A stretch of 64,000 nt of DNA from Lycium barbarum (GCF_019175385.1 NC_083343.1:54024457-54088456); one strand, 5' to 3'. Positions 10,095 to 22,599 are shown, counted from the first letter of the stretch. The notes: generated by a model not told the origin, from the letters alone. A program made the numbers and translations.

Positions 10095-13000
10095 TGTCAC
10101 GACCCAACCCCGTGGGCCACGACTGGCACCCTACTTGGGCACCCAGACAGACTTACATCTCTAATTATCAAATCCAAACTTAACTCAAATTTCATATTAG
10201 CCATTTAAACATAATTTAAATCAAAACTTGTCTTAAGCGGTCACACGTATCAAAATATCATATCAGAACAGGAAGGAGCGGCGGAATACACATCGCCGTA
10301 CAAATGCACATATACAAATATACAGGCCATTTGGCCGTATCCAAATCTGATAGGTTGGCGGAATATACGTCGCCAATCGTATGTACAGATACAACATAAG
10401 GGCCATTTTGGCCACCATAACTGACGGACCGCATTAAGACACAAATCGTGACTAAAGCAGACACACATAGGACCCTCGACCCACATATATGACTACAGGC
10501 CTCTACAAATGCAGAACGAAAACATATGACGGGACAGGGCCCCGCCGTACCCCAAAATAGTCAAATATACATATGCATATACATCACAAGGGATATGTAC
10601 CGACATATGGGCTCCGGATCAAAGGAGCACTCTGTAATAGCAGAACGTGTGGCCTACACTGGCAGATCACTGATCTCTGTACCTGCGGGCATGAAACGCA
10701 GCCCCCGAAGAAAGGGGGTCAGTACGAAAGATGTACTGAGTATGTAAAGCATAGAGTACAGAAATGTATATCACAACTGAAAAACAAACCGGATACAAAA
10801 GGGGAATACTAACCAGTATATCAAAATCTGTACCAAAACATATATATACATAATGCAGATAAAATCATGCAAAGCTCAGGAACGTGGTCACCACTCCGAC
10901 GTTGGTGCCACACACAACATAACACTAGAAGGTTCAAATCTCCGTACATCCTCGAACACACATATCATCATAGCATATCGCCAGCCATATCACAGCATAA
11001 CTTCAAACGGAACCCGGCCCTATGGCGAGGTCTCGGGAACCGTAACACAGCATACGGCCGAATTAATCATAGGGCGCACGAATCATAACCGGCCCGGGAA
11101 CCGGTGAACGAAGTCATAATAAGGGCACGAGCGGAGTCGTGAGCAGACAATGCAATTTATATATCAAAATACTTTTGCAAACTTGATAAAATCATATGTT
11201 GACTCATTAGTCAAAATAGTTCGAACAATTAATCAAAGCGGGGTTCATTTCACAAAAATATTTCCAAAATGGTAATTATGGTTCAAAATATAGTTTAGGA
11301 TATCGTGGCGATCCAAACATTATTTTACGATAGCCAAATTCATAAACAAAAGTCCTTTGCCGACATTATACAAAAATGAGACTAATAGAACAAACAGAAG
11401 AGTCTCGGGGTTAGCGGGCCCACCTCGGGTCAAGTCGAGGTGGCGGACATGAATCACGGACATTTGGGGTCTATGGAATCATACATGAAGGTTCCGAAGC
11501 GATTCGAATACATTTACAAAAATTTCGGGCATTAGATCACGTTTTAACACAAATGAGAGTTTTATGCTTCAATTGAATTGGATAAATAGTACCCAATTTC
11601 TAATTCGGATTTCCAAGAACAAAATTGCCCCCAGGGCTCCGATATCGACCTAGTATACCTAGGACATGCCAAAAGAAGGAATGGGGTTGCCTTACATACC
11701 TTTCGTGCGTCTTACGCTAGTCAAAACTCAAATCCCGTTTCGCTCAAATCTGCAAATGGCCAAAGTTACCAATTAAGAATTTCAAGACTCCAAAAATTCA
11801 TTTAACTATGCATTTGTCTACCGAAATTTCGGCAGCACTTCCCCTATACATACAACACCCCCGAGAATTCAACTCGGCCCAAAACATCAACAACGGCAAC
11901 ACAAAAATACCAACAACATCAACAATCATCATAAAATACATTATAACATAACTAGTCTTCCTTTCCACATAGTCCAACAACTTCCATTGCAACTTAATAA
12001 TTTCAAACTAATATCAACATTTCCATATTCATTAACTAACTTAAGACCATTTACATACGATTCGGAACCATTTCACATTATTCCATAAAGTGTATAAAAG
12101 TTCCACCAAAACCATAATTCGTTTAAAACTTCTAATCTTTAACATACTTATTCATAACACGCTTCCATATCCCAAATTCATCAACAATTATCATAATTTG
12201 CACCTTAACAACTCCATTTTCATAATGTCATAAAATCATACTAAAACGACATAAACTTCTACATTCCATTTCAATGCAAACTTATATCATTCCATCTTCA
12301 TTTACATTGCAAGCATCACAATAACACAACTAACATGTTAAACCAAATTAATTCATTCTCATTCCAACTTCAAATACCACACGGCCAACATTCAATTTTT
12401 CCATCTTCCATCAAATTCATTCAACTTTCATTTCCAATATACATTCCATCCTACATACAACTAGAAGGCAACATACAATTCAACTCATCACACCTATACA
12501 TTACTACACACACACGGCCACACATACATATGCACACCCACTTTGCAAACTTCCATATTTTCATGAATTCCACTTATTTCCATATACTACAACACAAACA
12601 AACCTTCATAACATAATAACATGGAATGAATTCTTACCTTTTTCTCCAATCATCTTCACTCAAACATGTTGCCATATTGAAGAAACAAGGGCTCTTTCTT
12701 CCCAAACAATTGCACCATGTTGTAGAGGGCCCTTAATATAGTAGGAATACCACAAGAAAATAATTTTTGGAGGGAGATTTCAAAGGGCTAAAATTCCATG
12801 GTCATGGCCGAATATACTCTATTGTTTTGCTTCTCTTGTTTTGTTCTTTCATCTCTTATGTTTCTTGAAGCTTCAAAGGATAGAGACCTCTTTTAAATAT
12901 AATTGTCACATGACTAATCACATGACAATTTCATATTGTGGGTTTGGGCCAAGGCATGAGCCATGGCCGGCCAAACCTCTCCATTTGGGCCTTCATTCTC

Positions 13001-13222
13001 TTATTTTTTTTTAGCCCAATGACTTATAATGCTCGTTTAGTAATTTTCGAAACTAATTTCCAAAATTCCAATTTTTGCCCTTGGCCTTCCTCCGGGTTTC
13101 CACATCAATATTTTCATGAGCAACACACACATATATTAGTTCAAATTAACATATGACCTTATTCCTTACAAATCCAAATTATTCCAAATTTTCCCGAATA
13201 CGCGAAAGTACGGGATATAACA
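10095..13222 (-). mobile_element. Solo LTR J (minus) with 5-bp target duplication TTGTG
   Basis: A complete 3128-bp LTR runs from TGTCACGACCCAACC to CGGGATATAACA (TGTTATATCCCG on the minus strand). TTGTG flanks it at 10090-10094 and 13223-13227. There is no internal region, so it is the product of LTR-LTR recombination. On the minus strand it shows a TATA-like TATATTTAAAAG (12890-12901), a donor-like AAAG/GTATGTAAGG (intron side from 11699), the CCGAAATTTCGG palindrome (11821-11832) and twin hairpins (10700-10737). The open frames inside it are chance. Confidence 0.95.
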
Positions 13223-14874
13223 TTGTGATTCCATGGGCATGTTATAGATGAGGGAATGGCTTTCTCATTTTAATGGGACCTCTTGGTCCATGTCCGGCTT
13301 CTTCCTCTTCTGCCTCACATGGCTTGTATCCAACCCCAAATTGATATTTCCCATTTTTGATACTCACTGGTTCTTTGATTCCTTGTAAGTTGCATCCCAG
13401 ACCTCTCCCAGGCTCAACCCCACTTCTTATATTAGTCGTAGCAACCATTTTGTAGACCGGTAGCATAGGGATATCTTCATCATCTCCCCTACAATCTATC
13501 ATGGCTAATTCAACAGTGTGAAAATCTGTACCAACTGGCGACTTCTCTATGACCGGTACTGAATTGTCTGGATAGTTGTGAATACTTCCTTTACCATGAA
13601 TCATGACTTCTTGATCATGCCATATGAATTTGAAAGATTGGTGCAACGTATATGCCACGACTCCAGCGGTGTGCAGCCATGGTCGTCCCAATAATAAAAT
13701 TGTAGCTTGTTTTGATATCCATTATAACGAACTCCACTACGAACTATGTGGGACCCATTTATATGTGTAGATCTATTTCTCCAATTAGGTCGTTGGTTGC
13801 ACCATCATAAGCTTTTACAATGGTTTTACTTTGACAGATTTTGCCAACATCATATCCGAGCTGTTTCAGAGTCGTCACGGGGCATACATTTAACCCAGCC
13901 CCTCCATCAATCAGCATTTGAGGGATAATCTTGTCACGGCATTTGCCTGTCATGTGTAAGGCCTTGTTGTGGTTCTTACCCTCTCTTGATAATTCGTCAT
14001 CGAAAAATGATTGCCTATGCGCCTTCACAACATACCCGACAATCTCGCCTAATGTTTCTCTTGTAGCGCCGGCGGGCACTTGGACTTCATCCAAAGCTTT
14101 CATTAGGGCTATGTGATGTTGAGACGAACTGAGTAATAATGACATTACTGATATCCTGGTAGGAGTTTTATGCAGGTGCTCAACAATCAAAAAATTCTTG
14201 ACCGGTATCTGCCTCCAAAAGTTTTCAGCTTCGCCTTCGGTGATTGGTCTTTTCTGAGGATTTTCACGATGTGATGCTTCGAGTACAGGCTCTTCTAGAG
14301 CATAACATCTTCCAGACCCGGTCATACCCTGAACCACAGCGACTATCTCTTTTCCTTTATTGACCATAGTCAGGTGCGGTGATTTGATCACAAAAGGTGT
14401 ATTATCTACTAGCCCTGATGTTTTGAGCACGAACGGCTCGTTTTGAATTTGAGCAACTATTGAGGGATATTTTACCACGAAGGGCTCTTTCTTGGATAAA
14501 GCAGATGACTAGGATATCTCAGATTTCCTTGTCAAAGGGCCTAAAACTTCTTTTCGCTCTTGTAAGGACAAAGAGGCGATGGTGCATTCCAATCCTTCGA
14601 TATCTAGATGAATGATCGCAGGGCTCTTTTCCCAGTCATCACCTCTTTCTATCATGTCAATTTGATTTCCTCTATGCTTCAGGAGAGGATTTGTGTCCAC
14701 ATTTGGAGGTGTTGGTTCCAGGATAAGCTCATGATTGTCAATCATATCTTGTAGCTTGTGCCTTATGTTTATGAAATATTCGGTGGTATGCAACTTGGTT
14801 AGAATGATAGGAGCAACTGAAATCGGGCCTTTACAATCGATCTTTGGGATTATCATGATTTTGTGGAACAACAT
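13223..14874 (-). pseudogene. TAT/Ogre-like gag tail and protease-region pseudogene
   Basis: Reading leftward, a stretch ending the nucleocapsid region (LQDMIDNHELILEP, about 14780-14740) is followed by a segment with the protease-like LIDGGAGLNVCP (about 13915-13880). After a frame change comes GRPWLHTAGVVAYTLHQ (about 13688-13638), a motif typical of TAT/Ogre polyproteins. The open pieces are 14874-14509, 14478-13759 and 13691-13242, in two frames. The protease would cleave the polyprotein. RT and downstream domains are not in the window because A and J cut the element. Lineage is assigned by motif resemblance only. Confidence 0.75.
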
Positions 14875-14909
14875 TCATTCGACTGACGCCTGTTAATTTG
14901 GCGAACAAA

Positions 14910-16439
14910 CTAGCCCTTGATTCCGGTAAAGGAATTAATACTCTCATAGGTTTCTTTTGGGGGATAGTTTGTTGGTGAAGGCTGGTTTTGGAAAGCCTGA
15001 TTTTGTGGAATTTTGTTATTGGGTGCTGGTATTGGATAATTTGGTCGTGGAGCTTGGTTGCTAGGTGCTAATATTTGGTAATTTGGTTGTGGAGCTTGGT
15101 AGCCAGGTTGTGCGTAGCACACTGACATTGGGCTATATTGGGGTGAAGTGGTTATATAGCAGGTTGGTGGAGGCAATTGGTAGTTGTCTTGATTTTTGTG
15201 GGTTATGTCTCCTCCTCGGCTTTTTGGACTAATAGCTCTAGAAACATAGGCTACGTCATCTTTCTTCTTTTTGCCACTCATGGCGCCAGACGCGCCTGAT
15301 CTATTTAATACACTGACAATCCTGCCGGTCTTGAGGCTATCTTCGATGTCTTCCTCAACGGTAACTAAATCCGCAAAGGAGCTCCAATTCATAGTTATCA
15401 TTTTGTGAAAACAATCAACTTCTTAATAACGTATAAATGCAGCTACCAACTCACCTTCAGCCATAGGTGATTGCACACATGCCGCCTCGTCTCTCCAGCG
15501 ACTGGCATATTCTCTGTAGGTTTCAGTTGATCTCTGACGAATTTTTTCCAATGAGAAGCGATCGGCCACGCTTTCCATATTGAAGCGGAATCTCTCCATG
15601 AATGAACTTTTCATCTCTTCCCATGTGTTCCACCGACTGATGTCTTGTGAGATAAACCACTCCATGGTTGTTCCTGACATACTTCGGCTGAATAATCTCA
15701 TGAGAAAAGCTTCATTCCCACCATTTCCGACCAACTGGTCGCAATAAGCTCTTAAGTGGGACCTGCGGTTGCCCGAACCATTAAAATGATCGAATTTGGG
15801 AATTTTGATACCTTCCGGTACATACATCCCATGTCTGGATGTATGTACAAATCACAGTATCTTAGCCCCGCTTTTTAGAGCCATGTTCTAGATCAACAAT
15901 TTTCTTCCCCATCTCTTCTCGATCTTGTCGATTCTTGCCTCAAAGAACATTTCAATGTTCTCCAGTTTTGGCGAGGAATCAATATGGGTGACATGGTCTT
16001 GAAAAGTAGCATTTGGTTGCGTGAGGCGGATTGTAGGAATTCCTGCTGCCCTAGAAGCTTGATAAGTGTTTGTGTTATGAGATGTTGTAGCGTGAGCAGG
16101 TGTTTGGAAAGCTAGTTTTTGGTGGGAATAATCCCCCACATGGGTGGTGTTTCGGCGTAGTGGGGTTTGAAAAGTAGCCCAAGTCTGAGTTTGTGGGAAA
16201 TGGTCAGGGATCGGTAATTCAAGATCGCGGAAAATGGGTGGAGGCCTTCTTGCTTCAGTATTAGTAGCATTTTCTTTTTCAGCCCTCAGGCGAGCTGTTT
16301 CTTCTCTAGCTTCAGCCAATTGCCCCATTAGCAGGTTAACGCCCTCTTCTAAAAGCATTCCAGCTATGTTAGTTATTGGAGTACCCTCTACTAAAGCAGT
16401 TCTGTTTTGGTTGTTATTTGGCGGCGGAGTCTCAGACAT
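14910..16439 (-). pseudogene. gag: TAT/Ogre-like gag pseudogene
   Basis: The likely start is the ATG at 16439 (MSETPPPNNNQN). A coiled-coil-like segment (QLAEAREETARLRAEKE) comes next, then the retrotransposon-gag capsid domain at 15827-15423 (KFDHFNGSGNRRSHLRAYC, SRWNTWEEMKSSFMERF, YREYASRWRDEAA), then a proline/glutamine-rich repeat region (YQAPQPNYQILAPSNQAP, about 15100-14960). All three open pieces are in one frame, separated by stops at 15888-15890, near 15840 and at 15423. Gag would form the particle. This copy is dead. Confidence 0.82.
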
Positions 16440-16905
16440 GTTTTCTTCTTGAGGGCTTAAGGACGCTACATCAACTTTTGATCAAGTAACTAGTGCAAGC
16501 AAATCGATCCCTTTCTATAAGAGAAAACAACTCAAAAGCTCCCAAGTTAGCGTTAAACTTAAACATGAAACACAAGATATCACGTTGTTTACAGTTTGTA
16601 GCACATAGATTCATTTGTTTTATTTCAACTCTTGATTAATTTACATTCCAAGGGTATTTTGGTCTTTTTGTGTTCTTAGGAATATTGATTTTTGATAAGT
16701 GGTCTTCATCTTTGATTCGCTTCTACCCATCCTGTACTAAGGGGGATTTTAACTTTTATTATAAAAGGACTGAGTCTTAAATAGACTGCCTATGTATCCC
16801 GTCAAAGAGAAATATGGTCCATCCGTAGTTCTGGCATACACAGAAAAGGTTTTCCCCCATACTACCCGAAACTTAGCTTTCTACGCTGACCAGGCCTTAT
16901 GTAGG
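16440..16905 (-). other. TAT/Ogre-like leader, left part
   Basis: This is non-coding sequence upstream of the TAT gag. On the minus strand it contains ACTACGGATGG ... GGGATACATAGGCAG, which resembles a leader motif I associate with TAT elements of Solanaceae. A second version lies across the C insertion at 27902-27960. The right edge is the C target duplication GTAGG (16901-16905). Confidence 0.5.
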
Positions 16906-19900
16906 TGTTATATCCCGTATTTTTGAACGTCGGATTATTTGTAAGCTGAGGTGGGGCCCACACATCAAGAGTTTGTTTTTTGGAACATGTGACAAGCTAT
17001 ATGAATCACATATGTAAAGTTAAAGACAACTCATGAAAGATCCTTGGGCCAAATCAAAGTGGAAGCCCTCCAAACGAATATTTTTAAGAAAACGTTTCCG
17101 GGTGACCTGACTTGGAGGGGCAAAAACGGTATTATAAGTTTGGAATTTGGAAAAATACCAAGAGATAGACGTTATAGATAATTGAATTAGCTTTCCAACC
17201 ATAGGTCGTGGGTTCCTAGGTGGCGTTGGTACAAGGAGATATGGACGTTTTAAGGTCGAAAGGTCAGTGGGCTAGGCCCAACTCGGGACCAACCGAATTG
17301 GCCCAAAACAAAAATGAAAAGAAAAAAATTTAGGCCCAAGTTTGAAGGGAGGCCGGCCAAGCCTTGGCCCAAACCCACAATATGAAATTGTCATGTGATT
17401 AGTCATGTGACAATTATATTTAAAAGGGGTCTTTATCCTTTTGAAGCTTCAAGAAAAATTAGAAAGGAGAAGACAAAAGCTGAAGAGCAAGAGAAAGGGG
17501 CCATTTCGGCAAAGACCATGGAAATTAGGTGCTTTAAATTTTGTTCCAAAAATTATTTTCTTGTAGTATTTCCACTAATTCAAGGGTCCTCTACAACATA
17601 GTATAATTATTTCGGAAGATAAGTCATCCGTTTCATTGTTTCCGCACTTTGGCCAAGTGAAGAAGTTGAAGAGAAAGGGTCAGATTTAATTCTTTTTTAT
17701 GTGTTATGAAGGTTTGGTTTATGTTGTGGGAAGTAGAAAGGGTTAAAATTCATGAAAATATGGAAGTTGCATGAATATATATATGTATGAATGTAGCCGT
17801 GTACATGTGTGGTTGTGTAGTCAAAGATGAGTTAATTTTATGTTGTATTCTAGTTGTGGTTATGGTGAAATTCATATTGGAAATGAAAGTTGATTGAATT
17901 TGGTTGAAGTTGGAATTATATGTATTGGCCGAGTGGTATATTGAAATTGGAATGGGAATGAATTAATTTTGTTTAATATGTTAGTTGTGTTGTGGTGATC
18001 CTTGCAATGTAAATGAAGGTAAAATGATATAAGTTTGCATTGTAATGGAATGTAGAAGTTTGTGTCATTTTAGTATGATTTTATGACATTATGGAAATGA
18101 AGTTGTTAAGGTGCAAATAATGATGATTGTTGATGTAATAGGAAGATGGAAACATGTTAGCAATAAGTATGTTAAAGATTAGAAATTTTGGATGAATTAT
18201 GACTTTGGTGGAAAGTTTGTATATTTTGTATATCTTGTGAATATTTTGTGGAAATGATATGAAATACTTCCAAAGTATATTGTGATGATCTAGATTAATG
18301 ATGAATGTGAAACCATCGAGCTTGGTTTGGAAATTTGAAGTTGAAATGGAAGATATTGCACTATGTTGGAAAGGGAACTAGTTGTGCCATATTGAGTGTT
18401 TTATAGTGATTGTTGTTGTTGGTGGTGTTGTTGATGGGTTGTTGTTGATTGTTTTGGCCGAGTTGAATTCTCGGGGATGCTATATGTATAGGGGAGATGC
18501 TGCCCAAATTTCTGTAGAAAAGTGTTAACTTTAGATTTAAGCCTAAAGCCTTATGGTTAACATTTGGTAAATATGACCATTTGCAGATTTTGGACGAAAC
18601 GGGAAGTGAACTTGGAAAGGCGTAAAGTGCGTAAAAGGTATGTAAAGCCACCCCGATTCTTCTTTTGGCATGTCCTAGATGTACTAGGATCGGATTCACG
18701 CCTCGGAGCATATTCTGCTCATCGGAATCCGCGTCTGAAATTGTCACATTTTCGTTCAATAGAATTGAACCCTTTTAGTATGCTTTAATGAAAAATTATG
18801 CAAAATTTCTCCAAATCACTTAGGAAGTTATGGAATGCCCTAGGACCTCTGTAGGTGACCCCATAAGCTTAATACACGTAATTTGAGCCCGCCGCTTTGG
18901 TTGTCCCGAGGTGGGCCCACTATTTCCGATTTTACCCTTATGGTCCTTTGTAACTTGATGTCAAGCAATTTTTAAGGAAACGTCTTATCTACTTTTCCAA
19001 CTACTAACGATGCTTATTCGGGGTACTATATTGAGTCTCTGTAAAGGTACGATATTTTGTATTGCATTTAGTTCCACTATTCCCGCTTTGCTCTCTTATT
19101 GTACTATTGCCTTATTTTCGAACAATATAAAATGAAACGTTTTAACTATCCTTTTAATTACTAAGGAAAATTGTTTTAATGATTCCCTCGAGTCTGGTAA
19201 ACTATTTTGGAATATGAGAATCACCCCAGAAGGATTATTCTTCCGTAACTCATTATGACATACGACATACACCTACTATGACTCTGTCCGACTTCATTGA
19301 TTTGATTTGTCATTTCGATATGCCTCATTGAGTCTCTGGAAATCTGTGATATTTTTTGTTGCATTTAGTCTCTCACTACTCCATTCGTGGATGCCCCAAT
19401 GTTTCCCACACTGAGCCCGGGCCAGGATATGTTGTCAAGCGTATTCCAATGCATTGTTCGCCGTGCCTCGATATGAGGGGGCAGGTATATATGTACATGG
19501 GTTTTGGAGTATGTTGTGCCATGTACACACATTCTGATATGATATGATCTGATATGGCCATCTGATATGATATGATATGTTATGTTACGGGGTTATCCCC
19601 TACTCTGTTTCTTATGTATGGTGGCACCAGCGTCGGGGAGTGGCCACGTTCTGTTTCGCCGAGCCCTTGGCAGGGGCCGGACATGATATGGTATATGTTT
19701 CTGAACACACTACTCATGTTTGAAAATATGCATTTGATACTTCGGATGTCACACTCACTTCTCTGTAAGTTCTGTTTCGGTTATGATCTTGTTTCGTATT
19801 GGGACCAGGTACGACATATGTTTCAACAAATACTATTTATACTTTATGATCAGCATTTTGCTAATATGTACATTTTGTCCATTTCCTGTACCTTCTACTT

Positions 19901-20402
19901 TGATTATGACTTTGTTTACTACGTTCCGTGCTTTACATACTCAGTACATATTTCGTACTGACCCCCTTTCTTCGGGGGCTGCGTTTTCATGCCGCGCAGG
20001 TACAGAAGACAGATTTGCTGATCGCCTGCCTAGGACATCTATTCTGCTATATTGGGAGCGCTCTTTTGTTCAGAGCCTGTATATTGGTACAGTCTGCCGC
20101 TATATTATATATATGTATGTGATTCAGGGGTACGACGGGGCCCTGTCCCGTCTTATGATTTTGTTATGATCTGTAGAGGTCTGTAGACATACTTGTGTGG
20201 GTTCTGAATATGTTTGGGTATGATGTGATCTGTGACAGCCTCATCGGCTTCCATGTACGGTGTCGGTTCATCTATGGTTATTATTAACGCCAAGCGACTT
20301 CTATATTTGAAAATATTCTGTCGTTTGCTAACTTGGGTTATTGGGTACGTTTGAGTGTCCAGCACGGACACTAGTCGCAGCCTACGGAGTTGGGTCGTGA
20401 CA
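16906..20402 (+). repeat. 5' LTR of element C
   Basis: It is 3497 bp, from TGTTATATCCCG to GGGTCGTGACA. It holds a TATA-like box (17415), the CCGAGTTGAATTCTCGG hairpin (18459-18475), the GGGGAGATGCTGCCCAAATT core (18491-18510), a donor-like AAAAG/GTATGTAAAG (18638) and twin hairpins (CAGTAC/GTACTG 19942-19960; CCCCC/GGGGG 19962-19978). The TATA box is only about 0.5 kb from the start, so most of the LTR would be transcribed. Confidence 0.95.
17415..17426 (+). promoter_or_regulatory. TATA box, 5' LTR of C
   Basis: TATATTTAAAAG at this position is shared with solo LTR J and, with one change (TATATTAAAAAG), with the 3' LTR of C. It is the probable RNA polymerase II core promoter element. Confidence 0.55.
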
Positions 20403-20406
20403 AAAG

Positions 20407-20418
20407 TGGTATCAGAGC
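20407..20418 (+). other. Primer-binding site (initiator tRNA-Met), element C
   Basis: TGGTATCAGAGC, 4 nt after the LTR end, is an exact match to the site of element A. Confidence 0.95.
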
Positions 20419-20461
20419 GGTTCGTCCTCGGAGTGTCTACAGACCGTGTCTAGTAGAGTCC

Positions 20462-20497
20462 TGTTTATCGGTGTGTTGTGCACCACATCTATAAACA
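20462..20497 (+). promoter_or_regulatory. Kissing-loop-like leader hairpin, element C
   Basis: The arms TGTTTATCGGTGTG and CACATCTATAAACA pair at 13 of 14 positions, and the 8-nt loop ends in self-complementary GTGCAC (20478-20483). It starts 43 nt after the primer-binding site. The conserved box GATCGTGCGATAGAGC follows near 20541-20556. Confidence 0.75.
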
Positions 20498-20602
20498 AGA
20501 GGCTACAGGACATTTAGGTGTTACCTTTCTTTGATTCTTAGATCGTGCGATAGAGCCAGCTGTAGGAAATGAATTCCTTTCTTTACTAACCCTTAATTGC
20601 AG

Positions 20603-22560
20603 CTGGTGAACGGTATCGACGTAAGACAGCGCCTGCTGATATTGAAGCTACACAGTACTCCGGTAAGCAATGGTATGAGAGATGTATGTTGGGTAAGGTA
20701 TCCTGAAGTATGATTAAAACATAAAGTCGAACATTAAAAAAAGAAACAAACATGGAAAGTGTAGCAGGTGCAGTTCGAGTTGGGCATGTGAGGTAAGCCT
20801 CGGAATTCTGATACTTTTATTTGAAATTGTTAGCCTCGTGTGGCTATGATGCGATATGATATGATATGTATATACGTATATGTGTTGAGGCATGGTTGGT
20901 ATTTCCTGTGTACAGGTTTTGGGATAGTAAGAAATACAGAGGAACCTCTGCCCAAATTTTTCCTGAAATATAAACAGGAAAATAAGATATAAATTCTTAA
21001 TATGTCTTGAAAGTCGATACCGATAGGGTAAATCTCTTATGTTGGGTTAAAAGTTTAAGAGATACCCTCCATGTCATTCGTAAGAAGCGTTATCCTCATA
21101 TGGAAAATTTTATCTCGAGAAAGCATATACGAGTAGCGAATTCACAATTTATTTGGAGGGACCAGAAATATGTTCTAACCCCATTTTGTTTTAGCATAGC
21201 CCATGTGAAGAGCAAAATATGCGGAAGGGCAAAAATGTCCGACGAGCAAGTTTCCTCTAATTGGATGAATACAAAACGTATGACAAGCAGTCGGGAATTG
21301 AGTGGTTCGCTCACGACTCATATATATATAATATATATACATGGAGGTAAGTATTGAAGACGATATAGTCAGAAAAATAAAAGAATTCTCGCTAGGTCGG
21401 GGTGGGACCCGCTACGAGAACGTTCTGAAAAGCTGTCAATACCCCGACTTGTCTTAAATTACGTGACAAAAGACGTACGGGGCAATTGGTGTAATTATAC
21501 CGGCCTTAACGTGTCTAAATTCATTAAAGTTGTAAGGTTAAGCGTGCCAGGGCCAGAGCAATTCTGGGATGGGTGACCCCTGGGAAATGTGCAAAAATTT
21601 TTGCAAACATAGGTATAAGAGACGAATAGGAAATTCGGGGAAACCTAAAGGGAATTAGGATATGTGGAATGGTTAGAAACTTTATAGGGGTCACACGAGC
21701 TGAGACGGATTAGATTGCCAAAAAGGAAGAAAAAGCAGCATAACTCAGGAACTAGAGTAAATTTGAACAAGTGATTGAAGATGTATTGTAAAAGGAAATG
21801 GTAGTGATATATATATACGTATGTGTACGGCCCCCATTTATGACTATGTCGATTGATTGGTTAACCCTAATAGCTAGTGTTGTAATATAGGGAAAACATT
21901 GACTGGACAGAATTTACGAGAAAAGGGGAAAGGTATGGTATAGATGTTATGAAGTAGACTGATATTGATTTTGCTACTGGTTGAGATTGGAAGATTCTAA
22001 TACAACGATGTTTGGAAAGAAAAGAGAATAATTGAGTGGAAGGTAAGGAAATCAAATGTCAAAAAAAAAAAATGAACCGTAAGAAACGTAATTAAGCGGA
22101 GCCTCTGAAAGAGTCGACGGGCAAAGTACGAAGTCAATTGCGAAAGCAAACAAAAATGGAATAGTACAGGGCGAAGGAAAACTTAAGGCATGAAATGATG
22201 AATCATGTGCATATCGAATAATTCGATTATCGAGAAAATAGAACGACAGATAAGGAATGGGTATGGAGGAAGAACGTGGTTACTAAAGGATAAACTGCTG
22301 CGTTAATTAAATTACTTGAGTGCCAGCTATCGGATAAGATTGTGTACTATATAATTGTGATTCTGTTAAGGTCTCGTACAGAGAAAATCAAGTTGTAGGT
22401 TAGAAAGAAAAGATATGGATATGGTATAAGTATAACCCCAAAGAGGGGGAGTGAATGAAAGTAAAGTAAAGTAAGTATAAGTAGAAACAATTGGCACATA
22501 GAAGATTGAAGCGATAAATAATTGACCTAGGCCTTCGACATCGACTGAAATACGTAGTTC
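20603..22560 (+). other. Non-coding internal module of element C
   Basis: This stretch replaces gag, protease and RT. I find no gag or RT motif in any frame, and the short open frames are not conserved. It is homologous to the internal region of G (50312-49007, minus strand), and part of it to H (38433-38110, minus). It carries the 5S-like segment. Microsatellite-like TA runs occur at 21320 and 21810. Confidence 0.7.
21488..21589 (+). other. 5S rRNA-derived segment in element C
   Basis: The segment follows plant 5S rRNA in order over about 102 nt: an ATTATACCGGCCTTAACGTG part (5S ATCATACCAGCACTAATGC), then GGTTAAGCGTGCC, then GGGATGGGTGACCCCTGGGA. The last two cover the A box and C box of the internal Pol III promoter. 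Differences are scattered throughout and the 3' end is missing, so it is a relic or a co-opted copy, not a 5S gene. Confidence 0.75.
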
Positions 22561-22599
22561 TCTGAGAATGGTCGGATTATAGCCTATGTTTCCCCGGCA

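Larger units (their letters stand above)
18638..20602 (+). other. Candidate leader intron of element C
   Basis: The donor-like AAAAG/GTATGTAAAG lies in the LTR, and the acceptor is TTAATTGCAG ending at 20602, with ACTAAC about 17 nt upstream. The 1965-nt span removes the twin LTR hairpins, the primer-binding site and the kissing-loop hairpin. The sequence after the acceptor does not begin with a gag ATG, because gag is lost. Confidence 0.6.

Noticed and set aside
17020..20371. Many 60-132 codon open frames on both strands in the C LTR, repeated at 24519-27924
   Set aside because: They repeat only because the two LTRs are near copies. They match no domain, overlap on both strands and lie in untranslated LTR sequence.
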